From contig NW_001798987.1 of the NCBI RefSeq assembly GCF_000165425.1, forward strand, positions 1 through 64,000: a DNA stretch of 64,000 nt, written 5' to 3'. Below are positions 51,851-63,225 of this stretch, in pieces. The DNA is from Paramecium tetraurelia. Lineage: Eukaryota; Ciliophora; Oligohymenophorea; Peniculida; Parameciidae. How positions within the stretch are numbered: position 1 is the first letter of the stretch; every line of letters starts with the position of its first letter. The position numbers and the translations under genes were made by a program. The notes below the pieces were generated by a model, which worked only from the letters and a program-made list of their open reading frames with translations, was not told where the DNA came from and did not search any database.

Positions 51851-53492
51851 TCAGAGGGTTATGATATTGGCAGTTTTATACTTAGAGGATAGTTGTTCAA
51901 CTTGGCATTCTTGAACTTCATAGAGAGGACATGAAAAATGATTAGTAGATATTTTGGTTAAGAAGCAAGTCTCACAAAATAGGAAATGTTAACAGGGGAA
52001 CTAAATAACATTCCGTTCTGCTTGTTTGCATTGAATGCACAACAATTATTTAATCATTTAAATCTATGTTGAAATAAAAGATTACCCTTTGCTTAGTAGC
52101 AGAAGCCTTGGCCAGTTTTTCATTCGTTTAGTTTTGTTGTACCGCGATTTGGTTCTTCAAACTCTCACATTAATCCACTATTTAATCTTTTTTATTATGT
52201 AATTATTCTTTAGTTTTCGTTAGTTTTCTTATTTTTTGTAGATAGTCTATGCTTTGTTCTTCCCTCCTCATAGAGGACTTGTAAGTTTCAAGTTATCTCT
52301 AATTATTATAGAACCCAGCCAAGTTTGATTCTGCTTGCTCTAATTTTTTGATATTTATAGCATTATATTGTTCTTTGACACTTTCAAAACCTAAGTCCAT
52401 TTCCCTTAATTTTATTTGCAATTAGACTAGCAAAGTTTCATTTTTGTCTTATGCCTATATCATTGTTTAATTGATATCTTTTGCTTACTCTATCTCTTTA
52501 AAACTATTTTGCAATTTCTCTTTCAGTAACACACTTAATTCTTCTTACTTTTAAAGTTACATTTACAATTGTTAAATGATTGGATCTTACTTTTAAGTAG
52601 ACATTTAGATTGAGTCCTAAGTATTTTGATTAGTCGATTAAGTAACAACAATATTGAAAATACACCAGGGTTCGTCAAAACAAAAGTCTTTAACCAAATT
52701 CTATGATTCTGGTATCAAAAGCCAGAATTATTTTTGGCCTTTATTTTAAATGAATTGTAAATAGATTTCTGGATTTTTATCGAGTTTTGATTCACAGAAT
52801 TCTAAGACTCTGGAATCTTCAAGCAATTTTTTGGTTATTTAGAAATTGTGGGTAATTTAGATTTGTTTGAGTTTATCCTATTTAATTTTGAAGGAGTAAT
52901 CTCGATTGACTTATTCTAATTTATAATTATTATGTAGTTTAAAATAGGCTGCTTCCATTTTGGCGTGTCCGCCTAGTAAATTAAAGGAGATCCTATCAAT
53001 TATTGATATGTTTGCGGCTTTTATTTGATTGAATTCAATTTTGGGAATACTCAATCGGGGATCTGCCGTGATCACTACATCTTAATCAAAAATATTATAA
53101 GCATCTTCCTTCATCATAATCATTTACTTTTAGGCATTGGGACGGCTTTTGTATTGCTTGATCAATTCTTAAATCTTCGACGATCCCGTTCTTCCCAATG
53201 GAATTGAGGACTTTGCTGATAATGATTTAAATTACATTGGAATCTTTAAAAATTGGGGTGCGATTCTCCTTTTTACAGATTGAGATGTGATGATCCCTTT
53301 CCGTTTACAATTCGAACACTTGTAGGCAAAAGGCGCAAAAATAATATTCACTATTCTATTTAATGAACATTGATACTTTCTCGTTTCACCATAGGTGGTA
53401 ATTCGCTCGTTTATGATGTGGCATTTTTGCAGATGGTTGAGGTAATCCCAAACTGATGAAAATTTTATTAAATGTTCCTTTTATGGGCATGT
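51851..53492 (-). CDS. Zinc-finger, coiled-coil, RING protein
   Basis: 524-residue protein. The N-terminus carries C2H2-like fingers (DYLNHLQKCHI; YYFCAFCLQVFE followed by DHHISICK). A folded middle (about residues 110-260) ends in QFWLLIPESQNLVKD. A long Gln/Glu/Lys coiled coil (about 275-445) follows. The C-terminal RING reads LLCIQCKQAERNVIQ, PCQHFLFCETCFL and SCPLY. The final zinc ligand, normally CPxC, is Tyr here. The layout resembles the Vps11/Vps18-type RING found at the end of coiled coils. Introns 53351-53376, 53109-53127 (19 nt) and 52064-52085 give an exact frame. Its start codon is 31 bp from that of the divergent gene at 53524. Confidence 0.77.
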
Positions 53493-53523
53493 GAATTTCA
53501 TTTACAGTACAATAATTAAATAA

Positions 53524-55759
53524 ATGATCAGATAAAGGTCAGTTAGTCAGAATTCAAAAACCTTAGAGTATGAATAGGTGAGAGACATCAAAACATCTTA
53601 GTTCCATAGAAAGATAGTGGTAATGGGATTTCCTATAATTGTAGCCTTTGCATCAAGAAAATAGCATGCTTAAAGATAGACTGCACAAAATGAAATTCCA
53701 AGTGGAGGACAACTTGCAATTGGTGATAGATGAGTTGGACAAGGATCTGCAATTGAAGGCCAAACTCATAGATTTCCAATAGTTGTTCGGATTGATCAAG
53801 GCCCAAATAAGCAAGGATCATGAGAAGATCGATTCATTACAAGAACAAATAGAAAGACTGCAATTTAACTTGAATCAGAGTGCTCAACAGAGAGAAGACG
53901 AGAGTTAAATGTACCAGCAATCCCAAGCCAACTTAAATGAATAGTTATAAAAGGAAAAGTAACAATTTCGTAGTGAGAGACTCTCGTTGGACGAGCAAAT
54001 CAAAGTGCTTGCCTATTAGAACTACGAGAAAGAGTAGGAATTGGAGTAGATGAAGAAATAACTGCAATGGGAGTTAGATTAGAACCAGGAACTCATTTAA
54101 AAAGTAGAGAGGACAAAGAAGTTTGATTAAGAACTAAAGGACAAATAGGTATAGTATGAGACTACTATCTCTAAACTGAATTCATAGATTGAGACAGACA
54201 ATCAGGTGTTCAAGAATGAGTTGGAATTACAGTAGTAGAAGTTGGAATCCAAATACAGACAGATGATATAGGAAAACAAGTCATTGACATAGTAGGTGTC
54301 AGAGATGAAATAAAATATTCATCAATTGAAATAATAGAAGGAATCCATGGAAAGAACACTCGAATCTAATAATCAGAAAATGAAAGACATGAAAGCTGGA
54401 GTTATCTCAGATAAATAACAGATGTCCAAAAACGAGAAAACTATTGAGGAACTATAAACAGAATTGACATTCTTTAAAAATAAGGTATCCTTAGATGAGA
54501 AGAGAGAGATCAAATTAAAGTAGTAATTGACCCAATAAGAGGACTAAATTCAAGAATTATTGTAAGTCAAGAACCAGTATAATAATTTAAGAAAAGTATT
54601 GTAATAAGAGCATCTAGTTGAAATTGAAAAAATCAACATTCAACATAATTAATAACTGAAAAGTTTGAATGAATAAATGTAAATATAAAGGGTTAAATAT
54701 GAGAAATTACTTGGTAAACAGGTGGATATCAAAGAAATTGCTCAGTATTAACAAAAGGATTTCTCTTAATAATATGAGGATCCAGTTCATGTTTAGTATG
54801 TTGAAAATTTAGAATTAAAGATCGAAAATCAGACTTAACAAATTACACAATTGGAATAAAATATCAAATCTAATAATGAAGAGTACATTAAAGAAAAATA
54901 ACAGATGTACAATTAATTCGCTCAAGAAAAACAAGTTCTTATAACTTAACAGAAGCAGGATTTATAAAGACAATTGGCAGAATTTGAAGAGTTTAAAAAT
55001 AAATTATAAAGTGATTACAATTATAGGACCTAACTGTTAAGTCAACAATTCTCCTTTTAATTAGATTAATAGAAATAGGAATAGAAGCAATTGCAATAGA
55101 TCATAGATTAATCTAAATTAAGTGGAGATGAGAAGACTAAATTGTTAGAGATAGCCTCGGAGGAGATTATGAATTTGAGAAAGAAATACGATCACGATAT
55201 CTATGAGGAAAGGAATACTTAAAGACAAATGAAACATGAATTCGATAATGCTATCTCATAGAATAATTCAGATCATCAGAAACAAATTGATATTCTAAAA
55301 AGAGAAATTGAGAATCTAAAACTCTCATTATCTGACTTCCAAGAGAGAGATCAGGTCAACAAGTAGAAGATATCTGACTTATTGAATGAGCAAAAATAAG
55401 ATCGTTCGAGTATCAATCAATTAGAGTTCTAATTGAATAAAAGATAGATTGAGATCTAGAAACTAAATGAAACCATCAGAGGACTCAATGCTCGTATATC
55501 CACGTTGTTGTTGGAAGTAGAAAATACAAAAAAGACCTATAATATATTTGCTCCTTCTTCTTCAAACTCATCCCACTATAATTTGAAAAAGCTAGAATTA
55601 GAAATACCAGGAGATCTGAGTCAATAACAAAGACATTCCTCTTCTGAATTGAAATTTAAACCTGAACTTTTGGTGCAGGACTTTGGAAAAAAGTCTAATA
55701 GGAATAGATCCTAATAAGGTTCTAGATAATACCAAATAAGGCAGATGCCCCCAGTATGA
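53524..55759 (+). CDS. Long coiled-coil protein
   Basis: 733-residue protein that is a near-continuous coiled coil (about residues 30-655), rich in Gln, Glu, Lys and Leu, with a short Ser-rich tail (APSSSNSSHYNL, SQQQRHSSSELK). A 34-nt intron (53568-53601) joins the first 15 codons (MIRQRSVSQNSKTL) to WQWDFLQLQPLHQENS. No globular domain is seen. Such proteins in ciliates often belong to basal bodies, axonemes or cortical fibres, but nothing here proves it. The gene ends 35 bp from the convergent exchanger gene. Confidence 0.8.
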
Positions 55760-55794
55760 AAAAATCATGATTATATAGACATATAAATATTATA

Positions 55795-57022
55795 TCATTG
55801 TTATAGTAATTCATAAATAAAATACAGAAGATAAATGCTCAGCAACATCACTCCCAATTTGTATGTCAATCTCAGTTTCTGTTATAACATCAAGAAGAAC
55901 GAAGTGAGCACCACCGTCATGATGGCCAACATCGATTATGATATAGTTTCATCATAAAATGTGATATTCCTTTGCCAAATCAACATAGTCAAAACCCAAG
56001 GAAATCCTAAGCAGATTTATAAATTCATTATTTGACTGCCTATGATACTCGAAGTAGCCAACTCAGTTTTTTTATTCTTGGCAGCTAGTGAAGCATTTAA
56101 AATATCTATGATAAAGTATCAAATGTACCTTAGATATTTCCTCCCCAACTTGCTATTGTTAGTCCAACAAAGGCAGGACTCACTGAGAACTGCTCAACAA
56201 ATTCATCAACAACAGTCATCGTAACATTGACAGTAAGAAAACAATAGAATGAAATTATAATAAACGCTAATTCTGGATGCTTTGGAATTGTAAACTTGAA
56301 TAACAATGTAAAGGGCAATAATATTTTGGATGGCTATTATTCTTCTTATACTTGTTCCTACTGATTCTCTTGTCCGATTTCCTTGCCATCCACATCCAAA
56401 TCTTCGGCTTGTTCAGGATGAAAATCGAGGAATTGCAATAGAGTTGGGAAGTGATGCTTTTGGTGTGAGAGTTAGAAATCGTCCTTCTATTCCATTTGAA
56501 CTAAGGAGTATAGCAAGTAGGATGGGTAGAAGAGTGTTAGAATCAAGGCTTCTGTGAGAGAGATCTATTGATATTCATTACATTGTTACTTCGTAATCCC
56601 AAAAGACGAACGTCAAAAATAACAGTGTGAGCAAGTATACATATATGTCTCTCATCAATGCCTTTAGATTCATCCTCAAAGCTCTCTTGTGATAATAGTT
56701 TGAGAACAGTGACATCAAACCAAAACAAACAGTAAAGTCTTGTTGATACTAAACTAAATACCGAAAACTCCGCTTCCCACTATTGCTCCAAATCCATATC
56801 CTATTCTAGACGACTTGAAACAGGACAATATATTAGTTGTCAATTCTGGTATTGACATCCCCAAAGCCATCAAAATGCCCGTTCCTGTCTCACTTAGATG
56901 CCATTTCGTAGATAAAGACTCGAGACAAGCTAGGTTATTAAAGTAGTACGCATCAAGTAATCATTACTCAAGTATGTCTGTCCTGAAAGCACGTAAAAGA
57001 ATAAAGCACTCAATATTATCAT
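55795..57022 (-). CDS. Cation/Ca2+ exchanger (NCKX-like)
   Basis: 372-residue member of the CaCA superfamily. The alpha-1 repeat is seen in ALGMSIPELTTN and GAIVGSGVFDFTVCFGLM; the alpha-2 repeat in FSVSPAFVGLTIASWGGN, LAAKNKKTELATSSI and GSQIMNLQICLGFPW. An acidic, Gln-rich cytoplasmic loop (about residues 170-220: EDLDVDGKEIGQENQQEQ) joins the halves. About ten transmembrane segments are expected. It would export Ca2+ against Na+ (perhaps with K+), relevant to ciliary beating and secretion in Paramecium. Shorter than animal NCKX (500 or more residues) because the N-terminus and loop are minimal. Introns 56930-56967 (38 nt), 56739-56761, 56565-56589 and 56106-56128 give an exact frame. Confidence 0.88.
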
Positions 57023-57034
57023 TAAAATTTAATT

Positions 57035-57398
57035 ATGGGTCCTCCACCTAATTATATTATCACTAGGAAGTTGATTCGTCATTTCTTTAGAAAATACCTA
57101 CCATAATAACCTATCACTAAAGGTAACGAAGGAGAAGACTTGGCCTAAGCAGTGGTATTTGAACTTTCATTTTTAGTCAAAATATGGTATTGATCATCCT
57201 TAAACAAAAATCGCCTTGGATCGTTTTGATAGCTCAGAAGCAGAGTCTCTAAAATACAGAAAAAAGTTGGAAGCCATGAAAATTCAATAAAAAGTTATGA
57301 GCACTTTAAAGACACCCTTTTATCATTATCATGAAAAGGGAAGATTTAGAAATGATCTATTTCCTAAGGAATGGACCATTTTCCATGGTGTCAAATGA
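57035..57398 (+). CDS. Small basic protein of unknown function
   Basis: 113-residue protein with one intron (57155-57176, 22 nt). It begins MGPPPNYIITRKLIRHFFRK, rich in Arg and aromatic residues, then KYGIDHPQTKIALDRFDSSE, and ends PKEWTIFHGVK. No known motif. The basic, Arg-rich start without acidic residues could be a mitochondrial targeting segment, which would fit a ciliate-specific mitochondrial subunit, but this is a guess. Its start codon is only 12 bp from that of the divergent exchanger gene. Confidence 0.65.
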
Positions 57399-58263
57399 GA
57401 TTGATATATTACAACAATTAGCATATCACATCAAGTATTTTAGCTCATTATAATATTTTTGACTATTAACTGTAGTTTATAAAGTAAATACATGCCAAAA
57501 TTCATATAAATGATTCATAAAAATTAGATAACCATTCATGTTTTCCATCTCCGGTATGAACATTCTATTTTATACTATTATTCAGATTCCCTATGAATAT
57601 TACTTCCTCATATTATTTAATTCACTCTAACTAGATATATTGTAATCATATTATAATTTATGCTAATTTTATTATAATCACAATATTATCATCCTATTTA
57701 GATATATCAATAGGTAAGCCTTTTTTTGGATATAATCCCTTACTTTTACTACCATAAAATATTTTAAATTGACATCAAAATAATTATTATAATTTCTTAT
57801 ATTTTTAAATTTATTGAAGAATATTTTGATTACTCTTTCTATGTTCTATCTTCATTCTAAAGTTCTTCGATATTTAATTTTTTTATTTTTTCTTAAATTA
57901 AAAAGTTCAATTCATTTTAATGAACTAGGGTTGTTAACATGCGTAGTTGGTGTCAATATCCTTTTGTAAATTCAATAACTCTAACCAAGAAGGGTTGAAA
58001 TATATTCAAGTTTACATCTAATAAACTATTAATTTCTTTTTTTTATGATATATATAATTCTTTTTTTTGATAGAATTATATTCTTTTGCTAAAAACAGAA
58101 TCTATTTTAAAACCTTTTGTAGTAAATTTCTCTAATTATAAATCATTATATTATGTTTCAAGTATTTATTTGAAAGCCTTACAATTTTGAATCATTTCAC
58201 ATCAATTTATTTGTATACTTTGATATTTTTGAATATGAAAATAATCTAATTATGTAATAATCA
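57399..58263. other. Intergenic AT-rich region
   Basis: About 865 bp between the small basic protein gene and the IBR-RING gene, both ending here. Frames are short and I see no RNA gene. The region contains many A and T runs. Confidence 0.5.
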
Positions 58264-59146
58264 TCATCTTTAGCAATGTAGTGGCAATACTACTTAATCA
58301 TTGGGTAGCTAAGTTAAGAATAACACTTTTCTACAGTTGAAGCAATATTTATATTTTTACCCAAGCCTCATTTCAAAATGATCTATTTCGTAAGTACATG
58401 CAGAATTCTTATGATATTATTTTTTACATTTTAAACACCATATTATTTAGCAATTCGAGCAATCAAATATATCCTAACCATAATATAAAAAAGTATTTGA
58501 ACAACCTAACATTGGGCAACAAGATTTAAGTTATTGTGGTAATTTATCAAAGATTGATTTAAGGTATTCAATTTCTAATTGTTCTTAACAAACTGGGCAG
58601 TGATTACCTTAGACAAAAGAGGATATAGTTAAACATAAAAAATGAAATTGATGTTTGCATCTCGAGAGTATTGCTGTTTGATCATTTGATTTTTAATCAA
58701 TAACAAAGTTACACAATTAACACATTTTTGAGTTTTAAAGATTCTATACTCTTTGTGGAGAAACCAAAATTTAATTGTTGAGTTGTTACGAATTGTCTTG
58801 CACCTTCTTTTATGAAGGCGTTGTCTAACATTGTTTTAATTTGGCTGGTTTGCAGAATAATACAAAATTCTTTATAAAGATCAATCATTACATTATCAAC
58901 TAGAAAATTGTTATACTTATCTTCTTTGTAAAAGGGGGTTACCAAAGACTTGTCAATTTATTCGTTTACTTTTAATATCGATTTTATAGCTGATTTTAAG
59001 TCTGCGAAGGTGTGCAATTGTCTAATATATATGAATAATTTATACTTTCGTCCCCAAGCTATGCCAATAATAAAAGCATCCTTTATAAGTTCTTTTCCCT
59101 AGGAACCTGTTTCAATAATTTCTTCTATCAAATCAGAGATCATCAT
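58264..59146 (-). CDS. RING-IBR protein (degenerate RBR)
   Basis: About 293 residues. The N-terminal third is helical (DLIEEIIETGSQGKELIKDA). RING1 follows: CQLCNFV, RCKHQFHFLC, GNHCPVC. Then an in-between-RING domain: SCCPMLGCSNTFLYYGQDIF, CSNCQIIWCLKCKKQYHKNS, CTYE. The end (KYCFNCRKV ... LPLHCQR) has only a stub of RING2 without the usual catalytic Cys context, so thioester chemistry is doubtful. One base too many is present where the N-terminal part meets RING1, at a five-A run near 58727-58731; removing that one base makes the whole gene a single frame without introns. I suspect a sequence error rather than a dead gene. A short open stretch upstream (59288 down to 59218) may belong to its 5' end. 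Confidence 0.75.
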
Positions 59147-59581
59147 TTCGCAATATTATAAAAAGATTATTAATAAATTTTAGCAATTAATTGAATTATT
59201 AACAAGAATATTAAGTCATACGTTTGCATTCTAAACGTAAACTTTAATTTTCTGATTCTGAGCATTAAAAAGGATATTCCCTTTGTTCATCTTTTGATAA
59301 TTCACATTGGATTTTAGGTTTAAGTAAATAAGATCAAAATATATTTAGGAGTTAATTGATATCGAAATAAGTGATATTAATAAATGATCAATCCATTTAT
59401 AGATTTAAGGTTAATCATTTTTAATATAGTTAATTTAAATTAAACCTTTTAAAATATATTAAATTTTATAAAAATATAATAGAATTCAATAGTTTGCTTA
59501 TTTTTAATTTATATTACTATATATATCTTATTGTTATTCCTACATATATTTATGAAAATTAGAAATATTTATATCAATACA
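59147..59581. other. Intergenic region upstream of the tRNA gene
   Basis: About 435 bp. It holds a 23-codon open stretch on the minus strand (MNKGNILFNAQNQKIKVY) that could be a 5' exon of the RING-IBR gene, followed by a possible splice donor, but no matching acceptor at normal Paramecium intron length. Nothing else is seen. Confidence 0.4.
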
Positions 59582-59655
59582 GGTTTCGTAGCTCAGTTGG
59601 TTAGAGCGTCAGTCTAATAAGCTGACGGTCGAGGGTTCGATCCCCTCCGAAACCA
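59582..59655 (+). tRNA. trnI-AAU: tRNA-Ile (anticodon AAU)
   Basis: A 74-base cloverleaf folds perfectly. The acceptor stem GGTTTCG pairs with CGAAACC; the D arm is GCTC...GAGC; the anticodon stem TCAGT/GCTGA encloses loop CTAATAA with anticodon AAT; the T arm GAGGG-TTCGATC-CCCTC is canonical; the discriminator base is A. There is no intron and CCA is not encoded. A-box (TAGCTCAGTTGG) and B-box (GGTTCGATCCC) internal promoters are present. It reads isoleucine codons with inosine at position 34. Confidence 0.97.
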
Positions 59656-59662
59656 TTTTTTT
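59656..59662 (+). terminator. RNA polymerase III terminator of tRNA-Ile
   Basis: A run of seven T directly follows the tRNA discriminator base, the standard Pol III stop signal. Confidence 0.9.
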
Positions 59663-60274
59663 GATTAATTTTACTTATAATATAAATCATGAATAAATTT
59701 ATATTGTTAATCCTATTTGTTGTTTAAGTTATTATAAATCCTAATCGCCTTCTAAACACAATATCTTCCTCCTTACCTGTGGTGTTTAAATTTATTCAGT
59801 TAATTCTCATTTAATATATTCTTGAATTAAATACTATATGGACGACCATTTGTGATTTGTATAAGTTTAATACTGACTAAAGGTATTTGAGTTGCCTTTA
59901 ATAAATTAGCTTTAGTAAATGTATTTATATTTTCTGAATTATTTCAATTAGTAATTTTCTTATTTTGAAAATAAGGACATCTGGAGGAATTATATTCTAA
60001 TACTCCATTTAATTCTTATAGTATGATATAATATACTAGAGATTAATTAATGAATCTTTTAAGTATCTTAGTACGTAATACAAAATTTTTGAGTAAATAC
60101 TACATAAAAGTCTTAAATGGCATTCTGTAATAGAATATATAAAATATAAACTAAAGATAATAGAGAGTTAATTGAGGATAGAATATTTCTGGAGATTAGC
60201 ATTCATTTTACTAAAATATAGATATACAATTGCATTGATCCTGCGAATAAAATGGCTATATTTAATGTATTATT
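59663..60274. other. Intergenic AT-rich region
   Basis: About 610 bp between the tRNA gene and the next protein gene (which ends here). No frame is open for a useful distance and no RNA gene is seen. Confidence 0.5.
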
Positions 60275-61875
60275 TCATTAATTATTATATATAAGTTTAT
60301 CACTTGATTTATATTATTTCTTTATTATTAAATTTTCACCCAAATCAATAACGTCTGGTCTACTTTGTTTTTTTGACGGGCTAATAGAAGCCAAGCTCTG
60401 GGTTTTTTGGAAAGTCTTTCTAAATCTTGAATCATTGTTTCTCTTTAGTGCTTAAATCAGCATTTCATTATGGAGAGGAAATCCTTTGGTGTTTTTGCTG
60501 ATAGATTCATCAGTCTTATTAGCTGAAACATTCAAGGCTTATTTTAGCTTTTATTGCATAGGTTTGAGAGTGTTTCTGACATAGTGAGTGATCCTTCTTT
60601 TCCTCTCATCATTGGCTAATCTAGGAGAAAAGCTTATTTGAATAATTACTAAGTTTATTGGCTAGCAATATTATAGATGTTGACAAAGAGTTGATAATAT
60701 GAGGGTTTTCCTTTATATTCACTAGTTGATTAGTGGACCTTCCTTGGAGGCGGTCTCATGAGATAATGAAATTTGTTCTGCTTGCATACTTCCTCAATTG
60801 ATTATCTTCTATGGATGTGTTGATTGAGTTTTGTGAGTTCAAACTTGATTGAGGTCTTATCCATCTGATGGAAATTGAATTTGGCTTCGATGGTTTATTC
60901 TAAGTTTTCTCTGATCAATTGGAAGACGTAGTTTTGAAACAATTAGGCATCGCAAATGAGAACTTCACCTTTTTCTGATTAGCATATCAACGAGAATGGT
61001 CTGGAGTCGATATTGTTGAGGATTTCGTATTCTCCAATGATCTCTCCTTCAGAGATGATGCCAATAGTTTGAACTTCCTGTTCATTTGTTCGCTTGACGA
61101 GGGAATACTAGCCTCTGAGTATGAAAAACACGCAATGTGCTGGATCTCCTTGATTGCATACTTTATCCTTATAACAATGGGACTGTTAGTAAGAATTGAT
61201 GTAGAATTTCCTTAGTGTAATTGAATAATACTTTCAATTCCTTGTATTATATTTCCTTAAATAAGCAGAAATCATACAATCTACTAATTTCAGAGTTCAT
61301 TTTCCGTTATTCTTGTTAGTGAAGGTAGGCATGAAAATATTGATAGTTGAGAGTGGCAACGAATGTTTATTTCTTAGCTTTGATTATCAGACCATACCTA
61401 ATTAGAGATGGTGATTACTATTCAAAGATATCTTCCTTTGCCATACAGAATAGTTGATGTCCAAAGTGTTGATACATTTTAATCGATTAAACCTCCACAA
61501 ACTCTACGTCCTTGAAGTTTTCTGGCAGCAAACCAACGGACAAATAGATTCCTAGTTCTCCTTACAAGATGACATAGAACTTCTTTTAATCCTCAGCAAT
61601 CTAGTCAAACCTCTTGTATATCAATTGATTTGGATGAAGTACTTCATATCTCATTTTCTAGTGTTAAAAGTGCAAAAATTACACTGCAACAATTTCTAAT
61701 GATTTCATCATTGTATCCCTGAAAACATTGGAACTATCTAAAATATTTAGACATGTAAAACACTTCTACGGGAGTTCTCTCATTTCTGTGTTTCTGCAAT
61801 GCTATGATGGCTAACTGAGACTCTAGAAATATTGGTCATTACTTCATCATAATAATTATCTGGAATTTATTGCAT
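60275..61875 (-). CDS. Cyclic-nucleotide-binding-domain protein
   Basis: About 515-520 residues with two cNMP-binding-type barrels. The first has LHPNQLIYKRFDQIAEDQKK and FYVILQGELGIYLSVG; the second CNQGDPAHCVFFILRGQYSL, then GEIIGEYEILNNIDSRPFSL, which keeps the Arg of the phosphate-binding cassette. The tail is Ser/Lys-rich. Similar in layout to the gene at 48360 but only distantly related. Intron 61823-61842 is clear. A second intron near 60620-60660 is certain to exist but its borders are ambiguous (a 23-nt or a 17-nt choice, both keep the frame). Near 61160-61175 a one-base shift is needed at a GG pair, or else a 16-nt intron. It follows the EF-hand gene by 33 bp on the same strand. Confidence 0.78.
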
Positions 61876-61908
61876 GATTAAATAAATTAATACAAAAATA
61901 TAAAATAG

Positions 61909-63225
61909 TCACAAAAGTTATGGTAGCTTTAAAGGCCGATTAGAGAAAAGAGCACTATCATTTGACGGCAAATCATTGGATGCCAAAGTGGTTTGATGAG
62001 GAGTTCGATCAAGTTGGTGGTACTTCAGAGAGGTCGAATCAAAGGATTACTCGTACTTATTGACTCTGATCTGTCTTCTCAGGAACTGTTGAGTAGGCAC
62101 TGACTTTTGTTATTTCAATTGAAATCGCATTCTCGGCACTTCCTCGTCGACTTACTCCAAACTCAAGAGACTGACTTACGATTTGTTGTGATAATCCTTG
62201 CTTCTCTGTGTGATCACCACTTGAGCTTATTGTTTACCATGATTTTGGGCTTTAACTAAGAGTTTCTGCAAATCACTCTCCTTTTATGAGAATTCTTCAT
62301 CAGAGACATCACTCTCATCTAAGATTTACTTGATGCTATTGTATGATTTGATTTCTATTTAAGTTTACAATCTAACTACTTTAGTTAATTGTCTGATGTT
62401 ATCCACATCCCTCATTGACATATTCCTGAATAATTGAGGCTACAATCCAGGCACTGTACTCAATGACATGTTATATCTCGGTTGCTATAATTTGATTTCC
62501 AATTGTTTAAGGGAGGAATTCGATTTCAATTTGGCATTCATCAATTTATATTGAGCCTTTATGTACAAGTCATAGGCGTCATCAACTACGGTCTTCTTCT
62601 CTTTTGTGATTATCAGATTACGAAAAGCCTCGTACTTCTTTTCCGAGTCCATTATGGTTTTATCACATAATATGTTGATGTATTATTCCCTCCTTATCAT
62701 GTATGACAGGAAAGTCAGCATGGCTCCAACACTCAATGGGACGTACTTATTTTCAATTGCATTCAATTGCAGTGTATTTTACATCTTAGTCATCATATTT
62801 CTAAATGCTTTCAAAGCAGACGGATTTTCAGTAAATGCTTTAAACTCCTAGTAATTTAGAGCCCAATCTCTGTCCTAATCAATGTAGGAGTAAATCACTT
62901 TGAGATCATTCTTACTGACTTCGAAACCAAAATGCTTAAACATGAGGAACATTTCAGCAATATCCAAAGTCTTCGAATCATTGTAGTCAAATACCTATAT
63001 AATCATTACACAACTCTTTACATTAAATATTTGTTTCAATTCCATCTGAATTCTTCGCTCCTCTGGGTAAAACAGATATTGTGGTTTCACCTTATCAGAA
63101 TACCTGCTCTTAAACCATTGATTCTAAGGTAGATTATGAAATTTATTTCTCTTATTCAACTTTCTCATCTCCTCGTCATCAAGCTTAGCAATGTCAGGAA
63201 CTTAATTCCAATCAACTTTATACAT
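61909..63225 (-). CDS. EF-hand calcium-binding protein
   Basis: 429-residue protein. Two EF-hand loops lie near the N-terminus: DYNDSKTLDIAEMF (about residues 75-88) and DQDRDWALNYQEF (about 111-123), both with acidic residues at positions 1, 3 and 12, so Ca2+ binding is plausible. They are followed by a helical region (RREQYINILCDKTIMDSEKK) and a Gln/Ser/Lys-rich disordered tail. One intron (62995-63021) interrupts just before the first EF loop. The model is an exact multiple of three. The neighbours (two cNBD proteins, Ca2+ exchanger) make a local set of second-messenger genes, though only by position. Confidence 0.85.

Noticed and set aside
61658-61684. A 27-nt intron-like segment in the second cNBD gene
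   Set aside because: It starts GTG, is in frame and reads as plausible protein (VQFLHFQHQ), so it is more likely coding.
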